A stretch of 64,000 bases of DNA from Blastococcus aggregatus (GCF_900221005.1 NZ_OBQI01000007.1:209062-273061), one strand, 5' to 3'. Shown: positions 1 to 8,916, counted from the stretch's first letter. Notes: generated by a model not told the origin, from the sequence alone. Made by a program: numbers and translations.

Positions 1-465
1 AGTCACTCCCAGCACCGGCTGGCCCCCGACGACCAGCGTGCCCGGCGGGGCGCTGGGCGCGTTCCCCGGTGTCTCCGGGGTGCTCCTCGGCGGGGTGGCC
101 GGGGCCGCGCCCGGCTGCTGCTGCGACTGCATCAGGTCGGCCGGATCGACGACCTCCTCAACCGAGTAGACCCCTTGCACCGCCTCGGCGAGCACCGGTC
201 CCAACAGCTCGGAGTCCAGTCGGTCGCCGGCCGGCGCCTGGAACACCAGCGACCCCTGGCCGCCGGACACCTCTGGCAGTTCGCGGGCCAGTTCGTCGAT
301 CACTTCCTGCGCCGGCGTCCCGTCGATCCGGAACTCTGTGCTGAGTTTCGGCGGGTTGAGGACCAGCGCGCCGACGAGCGCGACGAGGAGCGCCGCCCAC
401 ACCCCGATCACGCGGAACGGGTGCCGATAGGTCCAGCGCCCCACCCGGTACAGCAAAGTCGACAC
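1..465 (-). CDS. MMPL family transporter, N-terminal part (cut by window edge)
   Basis: Membrane transporter of the MMPL/RND type, a family that exports lipids, siderophores or other hydrophobic substrates using the proton gradient. Only the first 155 codons are present. The protein opens with a short cytosolic stretch (STLLYRVGRWTYRH), one transmembrane helix (about residues 20-38), then the start of the first extracytoplasmic loop with the family-typical pattern of LNPPKLSTEFRIDGTPAQEV followed by residues resembling IDELAREL. The GTG at 463-465 is chosen because an in-frame stop lies just upstream and STLLYR is a typical start for the family. It is divergent from the TetR gene at 627, which probably controls it. 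Substrate cannot be told from this fragment. Confidence 0.8.
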   Translation of the reverse strand, partial: MSTLLYRVGRWTYRHPFRVIGVWAALLVALVGALVLNPPKLSTEFRIDGTPAQEVIDELARELPEVSGGQGSLVFQAPAGDRLDSELLGPVLAEAVQGVYSVEEVVDPADLMQSQQQPGAAPATPPRSTPETPGNAPSAPPGTLVVGGQPVLGVT

Positions 466-526
466 CGCAGCCCCCAGAGCCGGTCAGTGCGTCACAGCGC
501 CCATGCGGGCCCCGCGGAATGGAAGT

Positions 527-540
527 GATAGGAAGCTATC
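527..540. promoter_or_regulatory. Inverted repeat in the MMPL/TetR divergent promoter
   Basis: GATAG-N4-CTATC, a perfect 5 bp inverted repeat, lies between the divergent MMPL (start 465) and TetR (start 627) genes. The position fits a TetR operator controlling both. The short arms mean chance is possible. Confidence 0.35.
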
Positions 541-626
541 GTAAGCGCGGTCAGCTCGGGACGCGGAGGGGGGCTTGTGGCGGCACCACGGGGGCCGCCC
601 CGAGTCGGCGTGAGAGGAGTGCTGCG

Positions 627-1331
627 ATGACATCGGCGACAAGAGGTCGGCGGCGCGACGCCCTGGCCAACAGTGAGCGGTTGATCGCGGCTGCCCGAAA
701 GGTCTTCGCCTCCGGTGGCCAGGGGTCGCTGGAGGAGATCGCCGGCGAAGCCGGTGTCGGGGTCGCCACGCTGTACCGCCACTTCTCGAGCCGGGAGAGC
801 CTGACCCGGGCCGTGTACCGGTCGATCATGCGAGATGAGCTCCTGCCGCTCCTCCGGCACTCGTGCGCGCAAGGCAGTGCCCGGAAGTCGTTCCTGCTAA
901 TCGTCGAGCGGCTGCTGGAGCTGCTCGACCGGGAGCGCGGATTGATCGCCTCGTCGGCGAACTTCGCGGTGCTGACCGACGACATGCTGAGGGAGTTCCT
1001 GGAGCCTTTCGCCGTCCTGCTGCGGCATGCGCAGGAGGCCAACGAGATCCGTGCGGACCTCCAGCCCTACGACATCCCGCGTGTGCTCAGCATCCTCGTC
1101 GTCGGTCTGTCCACGCCCCCGGCCTCGCCGGCGGACCGGCGCCGGTACGTGTCCCTGGTCTTCGACGCGATGAGACCCGACCAGGCCGAGCCGCTGCCTC
1201 CGCTCGACGAGAAGGATGTCGTGGAAGGCATGCGCAGCGGCTTCACGGCGATCCGGATCGCAAGTTCGTCACGCCATCCTGAGAGCAGCCCTCGTGAGGG
1301 CATCCATGTTCAGCCAGGTGAGTTCGGGTGA
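627..1331 (+). CDS. TetR family transcriptional regulator
   Basis: One-component repressor. Residues about 10-60 form the TetR HTH: ANSERLIAAARKVFA, then GEAGVGVATLYRHF, the recognition helix with the family's LYRHF signature. The C-terminal part (about 70-234) is an all-helical ligand-binding/dimer domain with no assignable ligand. The ATG at 627 is preferred over upstream in-frame ATG 519 because the HTH begins right after it and a GAGAGGAG ribosome site precedes it. It is divergent from the MMPL transporter, the classic arrangement of a local efflux repressor. Confidence 0.85.
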   Translation: MTSATRGRRRDALANSERLIAAARKVFASGGQGSLEEIAGEAGVGVATLYRHFSSRESLTRAVYRSIMRDELLPLLRHSCAQGSARKSFLLIVERLLELLDRERGLIASSANFAVLTDDMLREFLEPFAVLLRHAQEANEIRADLQPYDIPRVLSILVVGLSTPPASPADRRRYVSLVFDAMRPDQAEPLPPLDEKDVVEGMRSGFTAIRIASSSRHPESSPREGIHVQPGEFG

Positions 1332-1371
1332 TCGATGCCAGCGACCCCCCACCCGACGCCCCGGGGTCGTG

Positions 1372-1917
1372 ATGGCCGCTTCGCCCGGTGACACGGGTCC
1401 GGACCGGGGACCGCGGGGGGCGACGTCCCCGCGGACCGAGGGACTGCCCCACCCCGCCGACCTCGACGCGGGGCGTGACTCCGTGCGGGTGCATCAGCGA
1501 CTGACCGCTGAGTTGCATCGTCTGGGTCTGTCCACGACGGCCTCGCGCGTGCTGGCCTACGCCCTCGCCGACGGTCGGGATCGCCTCACCGCCCGAGATC
1601 TCGCCGAGGGGATCGGCAGCAGCGCGGCTGCGATCAGCGGCGCCGTGCAGGAACTGGTCCGTCTGGGACTCTTGCAACGGGATCGCGAGCCCGGTGTGCG
1701 AAGTGGGTACTACCGGCTGGGCCGGCCGAATCCCCTTCCGCGCTATCTCGCCAGTCGCCTCGTCCTGCTGGAGAGGCTCGAGGAAGCTCTGGAGGCCGGC
1801 TTCCGTGAACTCGCCCCCCGGGACGACCGAGACCGACTTCTGGAAGCACGGGACTTCCTGTCGTACTTGCGCGCCAGCGCATCCCGCGCGATAGCTCGCT
1901 GGGAGAGGTCGTCTTGA
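1372..1917 (+). CDS. GbsR/MarR-like winged-helix transcriptional regulator
   Basis: Probable DNA-binding regulator of 181 residues. The central part reads as a MarR/GbsR winged helix: STTASRVLAYALADGRDRLT, then ARDLAEGIGSSAAAISGAVQ (recognition helix), then LVRLGLLQRDREPGVRSGYY (wing). The C-terminal helices resemble the dimerisation region of GbsR-like regulators often found next to MMPL or ABC exporters. ATG 1372 is the most conservative start; an in-frame ATG at 1308 would overlap the upstream TetR gene. The first about 40 residues are low-complexity, so the true start may be further in. Probably co-transcribed with the TetR gene. Confidence 0.7.
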   Translation: MAASPGDTGPDRGPRGATSPRTEGLPHPADLDAGRDSVRVHQRLTAELHRLGLSTTASRVLAYALADGRDRLTARDLAEGIGSSAAAISGAVQELVRLGLLQRDREPGVRSGYYRLGRPNPLPRYLASRLVLLERLEEALEAGFRELAPRDDRDRLLEARDFLSYLRASASRAIARWERSS

Positions 1918-2307
1918 TGACCGCGCCTGGAGCCTCGGGTGCGTGTCCGGGCACGTCCCGCCCGCTCTCGACGGCGGCACGACCGAATCCGGCCCGGAGA
2001 TTGTGCAGCGGTATCGGCAACTGTGCGCGGCCTTCATCGCAGACTTCGACCTCGCGCCCTCGGGAGTCGTCACAAGGGGGAAGCCGCTCCGCAGACAGCC
2101 CCTGGACGCGCGGCGCCGCCACCGAGTTACCGACCAGTCGTCTAACCTCCGGCCGCTATCGCGCACAAGTAGTGCGGAGGGCGTCCCTACACGTGCCCCG
2201 CCTCTCGCCTTCCGCTGTCGCACGCGGCGCGCTTACCGGAGCAAACCCGTCCCTCGCGTGACGGACGGGAGTCGATCGACGCCGCCAGGCGTACGGGGAG
2301 GAAGAGA
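1918..2307. other. Intergenic region without a supported gene
   Basis: About 390 bases between the GbsR-like gene and etfD. A frame from GTG 1943 gives a short plausible stretch (ESGPEIVQRYRQLCAAFIAD) but then degenerates, so I regard it as a possible gene remnant at most. The last bases carry GGGGAGGAAGAGA, the ribosome site of etfD. Confidence 0.4.
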
Positions 2308-4605
2308 ATGACGGGCCCTCTGCAGATTGTCCTGGGCACGATCAGCGTCCTTTTCCTGATCGTGGCCTCGGTGATGGCCTACCGCGCGGTGCGGGCGATG
2401 GTGCGGATCATCCGCATCGGCCAGCCCGACGGCACCCGCTTCGGCCCGGTCAAGGACCGGCTCAAGACCTTGGCGATCGAGTCGCTCGGCCACACCCGCA
2501 TGCTCAAGTGGTCGACAATCGGCGTCGCGCACTGGTTCGTCTTCATGGGGTTCTACGGTCTCGTCCTGACGCTGGTCGAGGCGTTCGGCGAGGTGTGGGA
2601 CCCGGCGTTCCACGTGCCGCTGATCGGCGAGTGGGGGGTCTGGAACCTGTTCGCCGAGGTCATCGGCACCGGCACGATCCTCGGGATCCTGTACCTGATC
2701 TACCGGCGCCAGAAGGACCACCCGCGCCGGCAGGGCCGGAAGAGCCGCTTCGCCGGCACCAACGAGGGCCGCGGCTACTTCGTCGAGGCAGTCATCCTCA
2801 CCATCGGGATCTCCATCCTGCTGATCCGGGCGCTGAAGGTCTCCTCCGACCTGACCGACGCCCCCGCCTGGTCGCACCCGATCTCCGGCGCCCTGGCCAC
2901 GGTGCTGCCCGACAATCCCGACCTGCTCACGGTCGTCGCGTTCGTCAAGATCGTGGCGAGCCTGGTCTGGCTGGTCGTGATCAGCCGGATCCTGAACATG
3001 GGCGTCGCCTGGCACCGGTTCAGCGCCTTCTTCAACATCTACTTCAAGCGCAACGACGACGGCACGGTCGCGCTCGGCCCCCTGCAGCCGATGACCAGCG
3101 GCGGCAAGCCGATCGACTTCGAGGATCCGGGCGAGGACGACATCTTCGGCCGCGGGAAGATCGAGGACTTCACCTGGAAGGGGATGCTCGACTTCACCAC
3201 CTGCACCGAGTGCGGGCGCTGCCAGAGCCAGTGCCCGGCCTGGAACACCGGCAAGCCGCTCAGCCCCAAGATGGTGATCATGGATCTTCGCGATCACCTC
3301 TACGCGAAGGCCCCCTACCTGCTCGGCGAGAAGACCGCGAGCGAGACCGCTCCCGACTACGACGTCCTCAAGCCCAGCGACGAGCAGGCCTGGGCGTCCG
3401 GGTACGCCCGCATCGAGGGCACCAACGACGCCCAGGCGCACCGGCCGCTGGTCGGCACCCTCGAGGAGGGCGGGGTCATCGACCCCGACGTCCTGTGGAG
3501 CTGCACCAGTTGCGGCGCCTGCGTCGAGCAGTGCCCGGTCGACATCGAGCACGTCGACCACATCATGGACATGCGCCGCTACCAGGTGCTGATCGAGTCG
3601 AGCTTCCCCTCGGAGGCCGGCGTGATGATGAAGAACCTGGAGAACCGCGGAAACCCGTGGGGCATGGGCGGCAACGTCCGCGAGGACTGGCTCAAGGAGC
3701 TCGACTTCGAGGTCAAGGTGGCCGACGGGCCGCTCGACTACGACATCGAGTACCTGTTCTGGGTGGGCTGCGCCGGCGCGATCGACGACCGCGCCAAGAA
3801 GACCACCAAGGCCGTGGCCGAGCTGCTGCACATGGCCGGCGTCGAGTTCGCCGTCCTCGGCAACGGGGAGAGCTGCTCGGGCGACCCGGCCCGCCGCATG
3901 GGCAACGAGTTCCTCTTCCAGATGCTCGCCCAGCAGAACGTGGAGACCCTCGACGGCGTCTTCGAGGGCCGCGTGCCGGGCATGCGCAAGATCGTCGCCA
4001 CCTGCCCGCACTGCTTCAACTCCCTCGGCAAGGAGTACCCGCAGCTCGAGGGCCACTACGAGGTGGTGCACCACACCCAGCTGCTCGGTCAGCTCGTCGA
4101 GGAGGGCCGGCTCACGCCGGTCACGCCGGTCGACCGCAAGGTGACCTACCACGACCCGTGCTTCCTCGGCCGGCACAACAAGGTCTACACACCGCCGCGC
4201 GAGATCCTCGACTCCGTCCAGGGCCTCTCCACCCAGGAGATGCACCGCTGCAAGGACCGCGGTTTCTGCTGCGGCGCCGGCGGCGCGCGCATGTGGATGG
4301 AGGAGAAGATCGGCAAGCGGATCAACATGGAGCGCACCGAGGAGGCCCTCGAGCTCGACCCGGACGTGATCTCCACCGCGTGCCCGTTCTGCATCACGAT
4401 GCTCTCCGACGCGTTGACGTCGAAGAAGCAGAACGGCGAGGCCGGCGAGCACGTCGAGGTCCTCGACGTCAGCCAGATCCTGCTCCGCTCGATGACGCCG
4501 GCGGGTGTCGCGGCACCGGGTGCCGAGTCCGGCGCCGACGTCGGCACGAAGGCCGACGACGTCGTCGGCCTGGACTCCGCGAACACGGAGCACGGTCAGG
4601 CATGA
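2308..4605 (+). CDS. etfD: Membrane Fe-S oxidoreductase, EtfD-like (ETF to quinone electron transfer)
   Basis: Integral membrane electron-transfer protein, 765 residues, with the architecture of mycobacterial EtfD (Rv0338c), which passes electrons from ETF and acyl-CoA dehydrogenases to the quinone pool. Transmembrane helices lie at about 8-28, 70-92, 112-131, 159-174 and 207-227. They are followed by two 4Fe-4S motifs (C299-C302-C305-C309 and C399-C402-C405-C409). Two cysteine-rich CCG-type domains then follow: the first around C488, C523 and C566-C569, the second around C618, C654-C655 (FCCGAGGARMWM) and C692-C695. The ATG at 2308 has a strong GGGGAGG ribosome site. No etfAB lies in view. 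A hairpin follows the stop. Confidence 0.88.
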   Translation: MTGPLQIVLGTISVLFLIVASVMAYRAVRAMVRIIRIGQPDGTRFGPVKDRLKTLAIESLGHTRMLKWSTIGVAHWFVFMGFYGLVLTLVEAFGEVWDPAFHVPLIGEWGVWNLFAEVIGTGTILGILYLIYRRQKDHPRRQGRKSRFAGTNEGRGYFVEAVILTIGISILLIRALKVSSDLTDAPAWSHPISGALATVLPDNPDLLTVVAFVKIVASLVWLVVISRILNMGVAWHRFSAFFNIYFKRNDDGTVALGPLQPMTSGGKPIDFEDPGEDDIFGRGKIEDFTWKGMLDFTTCTECGRCQSQCPAWNTGKPLSPKMVIMDLRDHLYAKAPYLLGEKTASETAPDYDVLKPSDEQAWASGYARIEGTNDAQAHRPLVGTLEEGGVIDPDVLWSCTSCGACVEQCPVDIEHVDHIMDMRRYQVLIESSFPSEAGVMMKNLENRGNPWGMGGNVREDWLKELDFEVKVADGPLDYDIEYLFWVGCAGAIDDRAKKTTKAVAELLHMAGVEFAVLGNGESCSGDPARRMGNEFLFQMLAQQNVETLDGVFEGRVPGMRKIVATCPHCFNSLGKEYPQLEGHYEVVHHTQLLGQLVEEGRLTPVTPVDRKVTYHDPCFLGRHNKVYTPPREILDSVQGLSTQEMHRCKDRGFCCGAGGARMWMEEKIGKRINMERTEEALELDPDVISTACPFCITMLSDALTSKKQNGEAGEHVEVLDVSQILLRSMTPAGVAAPGAESGADVGTKADDVVGLDSANTEHGQA

Positions 4606-4616
4606 TCCAGGACGCC

Positions 4617-4651
4617 GACGGGGCCCGTCCCTAGCGGGGGCGGGCGCCGTC
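4617..4651. terminator. Terminator-like hairpin between convergent genes
   Basis: GACGGGGCCCGTCCC, a 4 nt loop, then GGGGGCGGGCGCCGTC form an imperfect GC-rich stem just after etfD. It faces the 3' end of the convergent TetR gene, so it may serve both. No T-run. Confidence 0.4.
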
Positions 4652-4686
4652 GTCTTCCCGGCCCGGGATCCGCATCGGTCGCGCGC

Positions 4687-5304
4687 TCATACGGTCCCCA
4701 GCTGCAGGGTTCGCAAGGCGATCCGAGTCAGTCGGCGCGCGGTGGTCGTGCGGTCATCGACGGGGAGTACGAGATGGCTGACTGCGAGTCGGACCACTGC
4801 GTCCACGCCGTCGGCCAGGTCTTGCGGGTCCAGCTGGGGGAAGTGCTCCGTGAACCAGGAGATCAGGGTTCGGGTGGCGGCGTCGAGCACCGGTGCGGAA
4901 CGTGTCGTGAGCATGGGCAGCAGCTCGTTGTCGGCGTCGCGTGCCGAGGTGAGGATCGCGCACAGCAGGGGACTGGCGTCGGCCTCGGCCAGCACGTACT
5001 CGATTGCTGCGGTGATTCCCCCGGCGGCGTCCTGAGGATGGGCTTCGAGCGTTCCCGAGATGCCGACGAGAAACCGCTCGGTCTCCTCCATGATCAGCGC
5101 TTCCCCGAGGCCTTGCTTGTCGCCGAACTGCTTGTACAAGGTCGGGCGCGATACCCCGGTCAGCGCGGCGACATCCCCCATGCGCACTCGGGACCAGCCC
5201 TTCTGGACCGTCAGAGCCCGCGCCGCGTCCAGTGCGCGGTCGCGCACGTGTTGGCGGAAGGTCAGACGAAGAGGCTCTGCCGCCACTGGCCGCCCCCGTC
5301 CCAT
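4687..5304 (-). CDS. TetR family regulator of the adjacent P450 operon
   Basis: TetR repressor of 205 residues. The N-terminal HTH reads RDRALDAARALTVQKGWSRV, then MGDVAALTGVSRPTLYKQFG (recognition helix TLYKQF). The ligand domain is all-helical. The ATG at 5304 (MGRGRPVAAEP) is chosen over an in-frame ATG further upstream at 5388 because it directly precedes the HTH and has a GGACGGAAC stretch upstream; the longer form would also cover the operators. It is divergent from the P450 gene, with two matching 25 bp boxes in between, so it probably represses both itself and the P450 operon. The inducer may be the P450 substrate or product; this is inference. Confidence 0.85.
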   Translation of the reverse strand: MGRGRPVAAEPLRLTFRQHVRDRALDAARALTVQKGWSRVRMGDVAALTGVSRPTLYKQFGDKQGLGEALIMEETERFLVGISGTLEAHPQDAAGGITAAIEYVLAEADASPLLCAILTSARDADNELLPMLTTRSAPVLDAATRTLISWFTEHFPQLDPQDLADGVDAVVRLAVSHLVLPVDDRTTTARRLTRIALRTLQLGTV

Positions 5305-5320
5305 CGTCTTTGTTCCGTCC

Positions 5321-5345
5321 TTGACAATTTCCGACAGTGTGTCAC
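5321..5345. promoter_or_regulatory. Operator-like box 1 (TTGACA-N13-TGTCAC)
   Basis: Inverted half-sites TTGACA and TGTCAC separated by exactly 13 bases, 16 bp upstream of the TetR start. The same architecture recurs at 5411-5435, which supports a real TetR binding site. Confidence 0.6.
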
Positions 5346-5410
5346 AGCGACTGCCGGGGCCTCCTTCTGTCCAAACCGGTCCTGACAAATCCCGAGTCGG
5401 GGTCTACAAC

Positions 5411-5435
5411 TTGACAAAAATGGGCGGTGTGTCAA
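5411..5435. promoter_or_regulatory. Operator-like box 2 (TTGACA-N13-TGTCAA)
   Basis: A perfect inverted repeat TTGACA/TGTCAA with a 13 base spacer, second copy of the box at 5321. It lies 39 bp upstream of the P450 start, and its TTGACA could also be the -35 hexamer. Binding there would block the P450 operon. Confidence 0.6.
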
Positions 5436-5474
5436 CCTGGTTGCCACCCGTACGGAGCAGACCCTGGAGCCGTG

Positions 5475-6752
5475 ATGACCACCGTTGCCCATCCGCGCGA
5501 CACCCGCCCCTATGACCCCGCGGACATCTCGTCCCGAGCGTTCTGGTCCCAGACGGCCGCCGAGCGGGAGAAGACCTACGCCGTGCTGCGCGCCGAGCGC
5601 CCGGTGAGCTGGCACCAGCCGGTCGAGGACATGCTGATGAAGGACCCGAACGACCAGGGGTTCTGGGCTGTCGTGCGCCATGCCGACCTGGTCGAGGTCA
5701 CCAAGCGGCACGAGGACTTCATCTCCGGCGAGGGCATCGTGATGGAGTCGATGCCGCAGGAACTACTCGACGCGGGGCAGGGCTTCATCGCGATGGACCC
5801 GCCGCGGCACACCAAGATCCGGCGGCTGCTGAGCTCGGCGTTCACCCCCAAGCAAATCCGTCGCATCCACGACCAGATCCAGGGCAACGCCCGGCGCATC
5901 GTGGACGACATCGCGACCAGGGGCGAGGTCGACTTCGTCCCCGAGGTGGCGGCTCTCGTCCCGATGCACAACATCTGCGACATGATGGGCATCGACGAGG
6001 CCGACCGGGCGAAGATGGCCTACGAGTCGCAGTTCGCCGGCGGCTGGAACGACCCGGAGCTGATGGGCGACCAGGAACCCCTCGACCGCCTGTTCCAGGC
6101 CATGCTGTACCTCGGTGAGCTGGCCGGCAGGTACATCGCCGAGCGCCGGCGCAACCCGGGCGAGGATCTGCTCAGCAACCTCGTGCAGGCCGAGGTCGAT
6201 GGTGAGCGGCTGACCGACGACGAGATCATGTCCTTCTTCGGGCTGCTCACCATCGCCGGCAACGACACGACCCGGCAGAGCACCAGCCATGCGATGAAGG
6301 CCCTGACCGACTTCCCCGAGCAGAAGGCCTGGCTCATGGAGGACCTCGACGGCCGGCTCAAGGGGGCGGTCGAGGAGATGGTCCGATGGGCCACCCCCAT
6401 CATGACGTTCCGGCGCACCGCGTCCCGCGACTGCGAGCTGAACGGGCAGCAGATCACCCAGGGCGACAAGGTGGTCATGTTCTACGCCTCGGCCAACTGG
6501 GACACCGAGGTGTTCGACGCGCCCGAGCGCTTCGACCTCTCCCGGAACCCCAACCCGCACGTGAGCTTCGGTGGCGGCGGAATCCACCACTGCCTGGGCA
6601 ATCAGCTGGCCCGCCAGCAGCTGGCGGCCATCTACCGCGAGCTGCTGACCCGGCTGCCCGACATCGACGTGTCCGGAGAGCCTTCCTACACGGTCAGCAC
6701 CTTCTTCCACGGCGTCAACCACCTGCCCGTGCGCTTCACCCCGCAGCGCTGA
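5475..6752 (+). CDS. Cytochrome P450 monooxygenase
   Basis: Haem-thiolate monooxygenase of 425 residues that would insert one oxygen atom into an organic substrate using electrons from the ferredoxin next door. Visible motifs: I-helix AGNDTTR (261-267), ExxR as EEMVRW (E301, R304), and the haem loop FGGGGIHHCLGNQLAR with ligand C373. Sequence style resembles actinobacterial steroid/terpenoid P450s such as CYP124/125/142, but the substrate is not established. The ATG at 5475 is chosen because it lies after the operator boxes and begins a typical P450 N-terminus. A sterol-type link is weakly supported by the cholesterol-oxidase-like remnant 220 bp downstream. Confidence 0.92.
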   Translation: MTTVAHPRDTRPYDPADISSRAFWSQTAAEREKTYAVLRAERPVSWHQPVEDMLMKDPNDQGFWAVVRHADLVEVTKRHEDFISGEGIVMESMPQELLDAGQGFIAMDPPRHTKIRRLLSSAFTPKQIRRIHDQIQGNARRIVDDIATRGEVDFVPEVAALVPMHNICDMMGIDEADRAKMAYESQFAGGWNDPELMGDQEPLDRLFQAMLYLGELAGRYIAERRRNPGEDLLSNLVQAEVDGERLTDDEIMSFFGLLTIAGNDTTRQSTSHAMKALTDFPEQKAWLMEDLDGRLKGAVEEMVRWATPIMTFRRTASRDCELNGQQITQGDKVVMFYASANWDTEVFDAPERFDLSRNPNPHVSFGGGGIHHCLGNQLARQQLAAIYRELLTRLPDIDVSGEPSYTVSTFFHGVNHLPVRFTPQR

Positions 6753-6781
6753 CCGTCCACCCGACCGGAAAGGACACTCCC

Positions 6782-6973
6782 GTGAGGATCGTGCTGGACG
6801 AGAACAAGTGCTCGTCGTTGGGAATGTGCGAGTCGGTCGCCCCGGACTTCTTCGAGGTCGGTGACGACGGCGCGCTCAAGCTGCTGAACCCCACGCCCCC
6901 GGGGGGCCGCCGGGCGCTGATGGAGGAGGCCGTCGCGGCCTGCCCCACGAGCGCGCTGAGCATCGAGGAGTGA
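6782..6973 (+). CDS. 3Fe-4S ferredoxin, P450 redox partner
   Basis: Small soluble electron carrier of 63 residues that would deliver electrons to the P450 29 bp upstream. The cysteine pattern C10-x5-C16 and C54-P is that of P450-linked 3Fe-4S ferredoxins: the residue that would make a fourth ligand is absent (CSSLGMC). It has the family's acidic surface (DFFEVGDDG). Start GTG 6782 follows GGAAAGGACA. It is co-transcribed with the P450. Confidence 0.9.
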   Translation: MRIVLDENKCSSLGMCESVAPDFFEVGDDGALKLLNPTPPGGRRALMEEAVAACPTSALSIEE

Positions 6974-6975
6974 GG

Positions 6976-7474
6976 ATGGGCGCATCGCGCCCGGAGCACG
7001 ACGCCCACGTCCTAGTCATCGGCAGCGGCTTCGGCGGAAGCGTCGCGGCTCTGCGGCTGTCGGAGAAGGGTTACCGGATCACCGTGCTCGAGGCCGGGGA
7101 TGCGCTTCACCGACGACACGTTGCCCGGGACCTCATGGGATGTCCGTCGGTTCCGGTGGGAACCCCGCCTGGGGACTCAAGGGGATCCAGCGGATCAGCA
7201 AGGTCGCCAAGGTCGTGGTCCTCGCCGGGGCGGGCGTCGGCGCCGGTTCGCTGAACTACGCCAACACCCTGTACCAGCCGCTGACCATCACCGCACAGGC
7301 CGAGCGCGCCTGCTCCCTCTGGCCCAACAAGGCAGAGCGGGATGTGCGGCCACCGCTTGGCGCGGCCTACCAGCGCGTCGCGCCTGTCGCGCCATCCGTG
7401 CCGGCCGTCCCGCCCACGCACCGGGGGCACTGCGCCATCAGCTGCTGCCGGCCTGTGTGACCGCCGACCGCTGA
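6976..7474 (+). pseudogene. Decayed cholesterol-oxidase-like GMC oxidoreductase (internal deletion plus frameshifts)
   Basis: Remnant of an FAD-dependent GMC/ChoD-type oxidase. The start is intact ([18 protein letters not shown], the FAD-binding glycine motif). One extra G in a G-run near 7095-7098 shifts the frame to [20 protein letters not shown]. An extra base near 7178 shifts it back to [20 protein letters not shown] and [10 protein letters not shown]. The text then jumps directly to LTITAQAERACSLWPNKAE, which belongs to the C-terminal end of such enzymes, so roughly the central 400 codons appear deleted. A third shift near 7420 precedes the tail ALRHQLLPACVTADR and stop. Intact relatives are about 550 residues. 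The pieces are contiguous and in the right order, so this is decay and not misassembly of unrelated frames. Confidence 0.75.
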
Positions 7475-7524
7475 CGCGCCCCGTGTTCTTGGCGCATCAG
7501 CGCCGACTGTTCTCTGGAGAGTCG

Positions 7525-8715
7525 ATGTCTGAAGGACCTGTCGTCGTCGTCGGAGCCTCACTGGCCGGGCTGCGCGCGGTCGAGTCCGCCCGCAAGACCG
7601 GCTACGCCGGGCGGCTGCTTCTCGTCGGGGCCGAGGAGCACCTGCCCTACGACCGGCCACCGTTGTCCAAGGCCTTCCTCGACCCAGGCGAGGACCCGGC
7701 GGTGCCGCACCACCGCACCGAGGAGGAGCTGCGCGCCCTGGACGTCGAGCTGCGCCTCGGCGTGCCCGCGACCTCGCTCGACACCGATGCCCGGGAGATC
7801 GTCCTGGGCGGTGACGAGCAGCTGCGCTACGACCGGCTGGTCATCGCGACCGGTGCGCGCGCCCGGCAGCTGCCCGGGGAGCAGCTCGACGGCGTGCACA
7901 CCCTGCGCACCGTGGAGGACGCCCGCAGCATCCGCCGGGCCCTGGACGGCGGCTGCCGCATGGTCGTCGTCGGTGGTGGCTTCATCGGGTCCGAGGTCGC
8001 CTCGGCCGCCCGCAAGCGGGACGTCGACGTCACCATCCTCGAGGCGGCCCCGCTGCCGCTCGTTCGTGCCGTTGGCGAGCAGATGGCCGCCGCCTGCGCA
8101 GACCTGCACGCCCGCAACGGCACCGAGCTGCGGTGCGGTGTCTCCGTCACCGGGCTCGAAGGCGAGGATTGCGTCGAAGGCGTCGCGCTGTCCGACGGCT
8201 CGATCCTGCCCGCCGATCTCGTCGTCGTCGGGATCGGCGCCGACCCCGTCACCGACTGGCTCACCGATTCAGGGCTGCAGGTCGAGGACGGCGTCGTGTG
8301 CGACGAGACATTGCGTGCCGCGCCCGAGGTCTACGCCGCGGGCGACGTCGCGCGCTGGCACAACCCGCTCTTCGGCCGGATGATGCGCCTCGAGCACTGG
8401 ACGTCGGCCGCCGAACAGGGCGCCGCTGCGGCGCGCAACGCTCTGGCCCCCGCCGAGGCCACCCCGTACAGCACCGTCCCCTACTTCTGGTCGGACTGGT
8501 ACAGCGACAAGCTGCAGATGGTCGGCATCACCGCCGCCGACGAGGTCACCGTGATCGGGGACCTGGACGACACTCGATGGCTCGCCCTCTACCGCCAGGA
8601 GGACCTGCTCGTCGGCGCCCTGGCGCTCAACATGCCGGGCAAGATCATGAAATATCGGGCGATGATCGGCCGGGGAAGCGCCTGGCAGGACGCTCTCGCC
8701 TTCGCAGGTCGATGA
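7525..8715 (+). CDS. Ferredoxin reductase (FAD/NAD(P)H-dependent)
   Basis: Flavoprotein of 396 residues that would move electrons from NAD(P)H to the ferredoxin at 6782, completing a class I P450 system. Motifs: N-terminal FAD site VVVVGASLAGLRAVESARK, the PYDRPPLSK segment typical of oxygenase-coupled reductases, ATGARAR, NAD site MVVVGGGFIGSEVASAARKR, and the second FAD motif VYAAGDVARWHN. A C-terminal reductase domain follows. ATG 7525 has a TGGAGAG ribosome site 4 nt upstream. It is separated from the ferredoxin by the oxidase pseudogene but on the same strand, so probably still in the operon. Confidence 0.9.
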   Translation: MSEGPVVVVGASLAGLRAVESARKTGYAGRLLLVGAEEHLPYDRPPLSKAFLDPGEDPAVPHHRTEEELRALDVELRLGVPATSLDTDAREIVLGGDEQLRYDRLVIATGARARQLPGEQLDGVHTLRTVEDARSIRRALDGGCRMVVVGGGFIGSEVASAARKRDVDVTILEAAPLPLVRAVGEQMAAACADLHARNGTELRCGVSVTGLEGEDCVEGVALSDGSILPADLVVVGIGADPVTDWLTDSGLQVEDGVVCDETLRAAPEVYAAGDVARWHNPLFGRMMRLEHWTSAAEQGAAAARNALAPAEATPYSTVPYFWSDWYSDKLQMVGITAADEVTVIGDLDDTRWLALYRQEDLLVGALALNMPGKIMKYRAMIGRGSAWQDALAFAGR

Positions 8716-8916
8716 ACGCCGGTCCCGTCACGGGGAGGCCACGTGTCGCAATGGCGCGAAGGTCCTGCCGCAGTCGCCTCGGAAGCCAAGAGACGTGGGG
8801 GAAAGACCGCGATGGCACCGGGGCGGCACTCCACCCACCAAGTCTGCTCCAAGGCTTGCAATCGCCCGACAGGATGATCAGTCATGGCGGCACCGCGAAT
8901 TCCAACGCAGATGATG

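Noticed and set aside
2233..4593. A 786-codon open frame on the minus strand across etfD
   Set aside because: It is the high-GC antisense shadow of etfD: valine/leucine/aspartate-rich text with no domain, while the plus strand has two ferredoxin motifs and CCG domains.
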